Assembly: GCA_016715945.1 (NCBI GenBank)
Contig: JADJXJ010000003.1
Span: 558,001 to 622,000, forward strand
DNA: 64,000 nucleotides
Direction: 5' to 3'
Origin: Bacteroidota bacterium
GTDB taxonomy: Bacteria > Bacteroidota > Bacteroidia > Bacteroidales > F082
Part shown: positions 61,416 through 64,000 of the stretch, piece by piece
How positions within the stretch are numbered: the stretch's first letter is position 1
Layout of the letters: every line of letters begins with the position of its first letter
The notes under the pieces: generated by a model
Databases searched by the model: none
Told to the model about the DNA's origin: nothing
Seen by the model: the letters and a program-made list of their open reading frames with translations, nothing else
Made by a program: the position numbers and the translations under genes

Positions 61416-63131
61416 ATGAGTATTAAAGAAAAGATTTACCAGCTCTGGAACAGCTTGTATCCGCAAGAGGGTACGGCTCAGCTGGATGCATTCCTGCAAT
61501 CGCTCAGGCCTGCGGAAGCGGCAAAAAGTGATGTGGATGAGTTGTGGTATAAAGACGCCATTGTGTATTCGCTGTATGTGGACCTTTATGCAAGGAATTT
61601 TGATGGGCTCACATCCCGGTTGGACTACCTGCAAGGTTTGGGTGTGAACTGCCTTTGGTTGTTGCCCATCCTCGACAGCCCCATGCGCGATGCCGGCTTC
61701 GACATCCGCAATTACGACCTGATCAGGCACGACATGCTCGGCCTGGAGCCTGGGTTCAGCCGTCAGGAGCAGGAGGCCGTGTTCGGAAAATTTCTCGACG
61801 AAGCGCATCGCAGGGGTATCCGCGTCATCTTCGATATTGCCATCAACCATTGTTCGGAGGAGCATCCCTGGTTTCAGGAGGCGCTCAAAGGCGAAGACAA
61901 CCCCTATCGCGATTATTTCATCTGGAGCCAAGATCCCTCACGCTACAGCCAGGCCCGCATCATTTTTAAAGGTATGGAGGAAAGCAACTGGGAGAAACGC
62001 GGCGAGTGGTATTTCTTCCACCGTTTTTTCAATTTCCAGCCCGACCTGAACTACCGCAATCCCAAGGTGCTGCTCGCCATGTCGGCCAACATGCTCTATT
62101 GGCAAAGCTTGGGTGTGGATGGTTTCCGGGCCGATGCCATACCGTACCTGTGGAAAGAAGAGGGTACCGATTGCGAAAATCTGCCCCAAACCCATTTGCT
62201 GGTCAAGTTTTTCAGGGCGGTGCTCGACTATGTCAGGCCGGGCACAATCCTGCTTGCCGAAGCGTGCCAGAAGCCTGAAAAAGTGGTGGCTTACATGGGC
62301 AAGGGCGATGAGTGCCAAGCAGCTTATCACTTTCCGGTGATGCCTATGTTCTACAAAGCTATAGCCCGGCAATCGGCTCAACCTATCCGTCACATCTTGA
62401 GCCCGGAAGTCACCCCCGACATCCCCGAAACCGGCCAATGGTTCACTTTCCTGCGTTGCCACGACGAGCTTAGCCTTGAACTGGTGTATGTTTCGGAGGA
62501 AGACCGGAAATACATCCACGAAAACTATTGCCACCAACCCCAGTGGGACTTCAGGCTGGGCGAAGGTATTTCGGCCCGTCTGGCCAACCTGTTTCAGTTC
62601 GACGATCGCCGTATCGGTCTGGCATACAGCATGATGCTGAGCCTGCCTGGAACGCCGGTCATTTACTATGGTGATGAGTTCGGCAAGGAAAACGACGAAA
62701 ACTTTTATCGCGAAATGATCGCCCTCACCGGTAAAGACGATACCCGTTTTCTGGTGCGGGGCAAAATCAACTGGGCCTTACGGGAAGAACAGCTCAAAGA
62801 TCCGGATACGTTTAACGCCAAAGTCTTTCGGCGTGTGCAAACCATGCTCGCGGCACGCAAGCGTTTTAAGGCCTTCGGAAGAGGGAGCCATAGCTTTGTT
62901 GACGTAACCAACCACAATGGGGAAACGCTGGATCAGGTGCTGGCATACTATCGCCAAACGGCTACGGAGAAGTTGCTGATCGTACAAAACCTTTCTGATA
63001 CCGCCGTCACGGTGATGCTCCCGCATGCCGGGTATTGCAGCGACCTGCTGAGTGAGCGGGAAGCCGGCGGCGCACCTTTCATTATCGAACCTTTTGGATA
63101 TCATTGGTTTAACTGTAATAACAACTCCTGA
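61416..63131 (+). CDS. GH13 alpha-glucosidase/trehalose-synthase-like enzyme
   Basis: 571 residues from the ATG at 61416. The (beta/alpha)8-barrel motifs of family GH13 are present: DIAINHCSEEHPWFQ (region I), GVDGFRADAIPYLW with the nucleophile Asp, ILLAEACQKPEK with the acid-base Glu, and FLRCHDELSLE with the third Asp. The overall pattern (YKDAIVYSLYVDLYARNFDG) is that of maltose alpha-glucosyltransferase/trehalose synthase proteins. It precedes a phosphoglucomutase-GH65 fusion by 3 bases, so it probably acts in trehalose or maltose turnover. Confidence 0.85.
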   Translation: MSIKEKIYQLWNSLYPQEGTAQLDAFLQSLRPAEAAKSDVDELWYKDAIVYSLYVDLYARNFDGLTSRLDYLQGLGVNCLWLLPILDSPMRDAGFDIRNYDLIRHDMLGLEPGFSRQEQEAVFGKFLDEAHRRGIRVIFDIAINHCSEEHPWFQEALKGEDNPYRDYFIWSQDPSRYSQARIIFKGMEESNWEKRGEWYFFHRFFNFQPDLNYRNPKVLLAMSANMLYWQSLGVDGFRADAIPYLWKEEGTDCENLPQTHLLVKFFRAVLDYVRPGTILLAEACQKPEKVVAYMGKGDECQAAYHFPVMPMFYKAIARQSAQPIRHILSPEVTPDIPETGQWFTFLRCHDELSLELVYVSEEDRKYIHENYCHQPQWDFRLGEGISARLANLFQFDDRRIGLAYSMMLSLPGTPVIYYGDEFGKENDENFYREMIALTGKDDTRFLVRGKINWALREEQLKDPDTFNAKVFRRVQTMLAARKRFKAFGRGSHSFVDVTNHNGETLDQVLAYYRQTATEKLLIVQNLSDTAVTVMLPHAGYCSDLLSEREAGGAPFIIEPFGYHWFNCNNNS

Positions 63132-63134
63132 CCC

Positions 63135-64000
63135 ATGCACAACCGACGTTTCGACGCTTTTATTTTCGACCTCGATGGCGTGATTACCAAAACCGCGCTG
63201 GTGCACAGCGCTGCCTGGAAGAAAATGTTTGATGATTTTTTGAGGCACCATGCCGAAAAGCATGGCTCTGTTTTTAAAGAATTTACGCACAAGGACGATT
63301 ATCTGCCCTATGTGGACGGGAAGCCACGTTACAAAGGGGTAGCCGATTTTCTCGAAAGCCGGGGTATCAGCCTGCCTTTCGGCGATCCCTCGGATGCGCC
63401 CTCTTTTGAAACTGTGTGCGGTTTGGGTAACCTGAAAAATGATGCCTTCAACGATGTGTTGCGGCGCGACGGGGTAGAAGTGTACGAATCCACTGTTGCC
63501 CTGATGAAGCAGCTGCGCAAGGAAGGCGTGCGCGTTGGTGTGGCTTCGTCGAGCAAAAACTGTGAAGCAGTGCTCGAAGCTGCCGGTCTGCTCGAACTCG
63601 TTGAAACCCGCGTGGATGGTGTGGTTTCGGCCGAGCTTGGCCTGAAAGGCAAACCTGAGCCTGACATCTTCACAACTGCAGCCGCCAACCTGGGCTGCGA
63701 ACCCGAACGCTGCGTTGTGGTCGAAGATGCCGTGTCGGGTGTACAGGCCGGCCGTGCCGGCAATTTTGGCCTGGTGCTGGGCATTGCCCGCGAAGAAAAT
63801 GAAGCAGAGCTCTATGCCAATGGTGCCGACATTGTGGTTCACGACATGGCACAAATCAACCTGGATCAGGTTGACGAATGGTTCGGGAAGGGCTTGCCTG
63901 CCGACAGCTGGAGCATCACCTATCACGACTACGACACCAGGAAGGAGCGTTCGCGCGAGGCCCTGCTCACAGTTGGCAACGGCTATTTTGGTACCCGGGG
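63135..64000 (+). CDS. Beta-phosphoglucomutase-GH65 phosphorylase fusion (cut by window end)
   Basis: 288 residues visible. Residues 1-250 are a HAD-type beta-phosphoglucomutase: the nucleophile motif FDAFIFDLDGVITKTALVHS, the motif VGVASSSKNCEAVL, and VVVEDAVSGVQAGRAG. After a linker, SWSITYHDYDTRKERSREALLTVGNGYFGTRG is the start of a GH65 (maltose, trehalose or kojibiose phosphorylase) N-terminal domain. Such a fusion would turn a disaccharide plus phosphate into beta-glucose-1-phosphate and then glucose-6-phosphate on one chain. The frame is open at the window edge. Confidence 0.9.
   Translation, partial: MHNRRFDAFIFDLDGVITKTALVHSAAWKKMFDDFLRHHAEKHGSVFKEFTHKDDYLPYVDGKPRYKGVADFLESRGISLPFGDPSDAPSFETVCGLGNLKNDAFNDVLRRDGVEVYESTVALMKQLRKEGVRVGVASSSKNCEAVLEAAGLLELVETRVDGVVSAELGLKGKPEPDIFTTAAANLGCEPERCVVVEDAVSGVQAGRAGNFGLVLGIAREENEAELYANGADIVVHDMAQINLDQVDEWFGKGLPADSWSITYHDYDTRKERSREALLTVGNGYFGTR

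Overview
The window looks like chromosome of a member of the Bacteroidota. The evidence is TAnnTTTG-type -7 promoter elements, type IX secretion (T9SS) C-terminal sorting tails, a SusC-like TonB receptor with a carboxypeptidase-like N-terminus, PepSY-like and DUF3347 domains, and an IS66 element. It splits at about 44.5 kb into an AT-rich accessory part on the left and a GC-richer housekeeping part on the right. No species is claimed.

Positions 1-41.65 kb read as a chromosomal integron cassette array. Twelve imperfect palindromes of 130-133 bp (attC-like) separate the modules. Each starts with a nnnnAAC box and ends with a GTTnnnn box. The decisive point is that the GTT box on the left of every module is the reverse complement of the AAC box on its right (for example GTTGTGC...GCACAAC, GTTATCGG...CCGATAAC, GTTGGGTGC...GCACCCAAC), as expected if each module was once a circle closed at one attC. 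All genes lie on the minus strand, so the array reads right to left. At its right end (41521-41650) is a different palindrome carrying a textbook Bacteroidota promoter (TTG-N19-TATATTTG) that fires into the array, a candidate attI with Pc. Cassettes, left to right: flavin amine oxidase (cut by the window edge); type III restriction-modification (res, rhuM-like, mod); EamA/TonB receptor/PepSY/two-component system; cation diffusion facilitator; SRPBCC plus Crp-like pair, present twice in tandem; DUF805; DUF1648; ankyrin protein; two DUF488 proteins with a zinc-ribbon partner; a second type III RM system with an XRE regulator, interrupted by IS66; a CNNM/CorC-like protein; and an 11-kb copper/heavy-metal efflux operon.

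The most unusual signal is a second palindrome family inside the array. Eight hairpins occur as four pairs, one at each end of the four large multigene modules (5.6-11.2 kb) and in none of the small ones. All keep a GCTCTTT / AATGTGC core with the same two T-T mismatches, while the arms on either side change sequence but stay complementary. The large modules also share inverted AT-rich end sequence, so they look like composite, transposon-like super-cassettes.

From 41.65 to 44.2 kb lies a decayed IS91-like element (HUH transposase plus its own tyrosine recombinase, both frameshifted) and the C-terminal remnant of another tyrosine recombinase. No intact integron integrase is visible. From 44.6 kb come a TPR protein, molybdenum-cofactor genes (moaC, moaA, moeA, a MOSC-MogA fusion) with a 19-unit minisatellite between moaC and moaA, a DivIC/FtsB-like protein, an ABC transporter with a LolA-like protein, two T9SS-type surface proteins, and a GH13 enzyme followed by a beta-phosphoglucomutase-GH65 fusion cut by the window end.

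Several genes carry single-base frameshifts, often in homopolymers. In the duplicated cassette the two copies break at different bases, so some of these may be sequencing errors.
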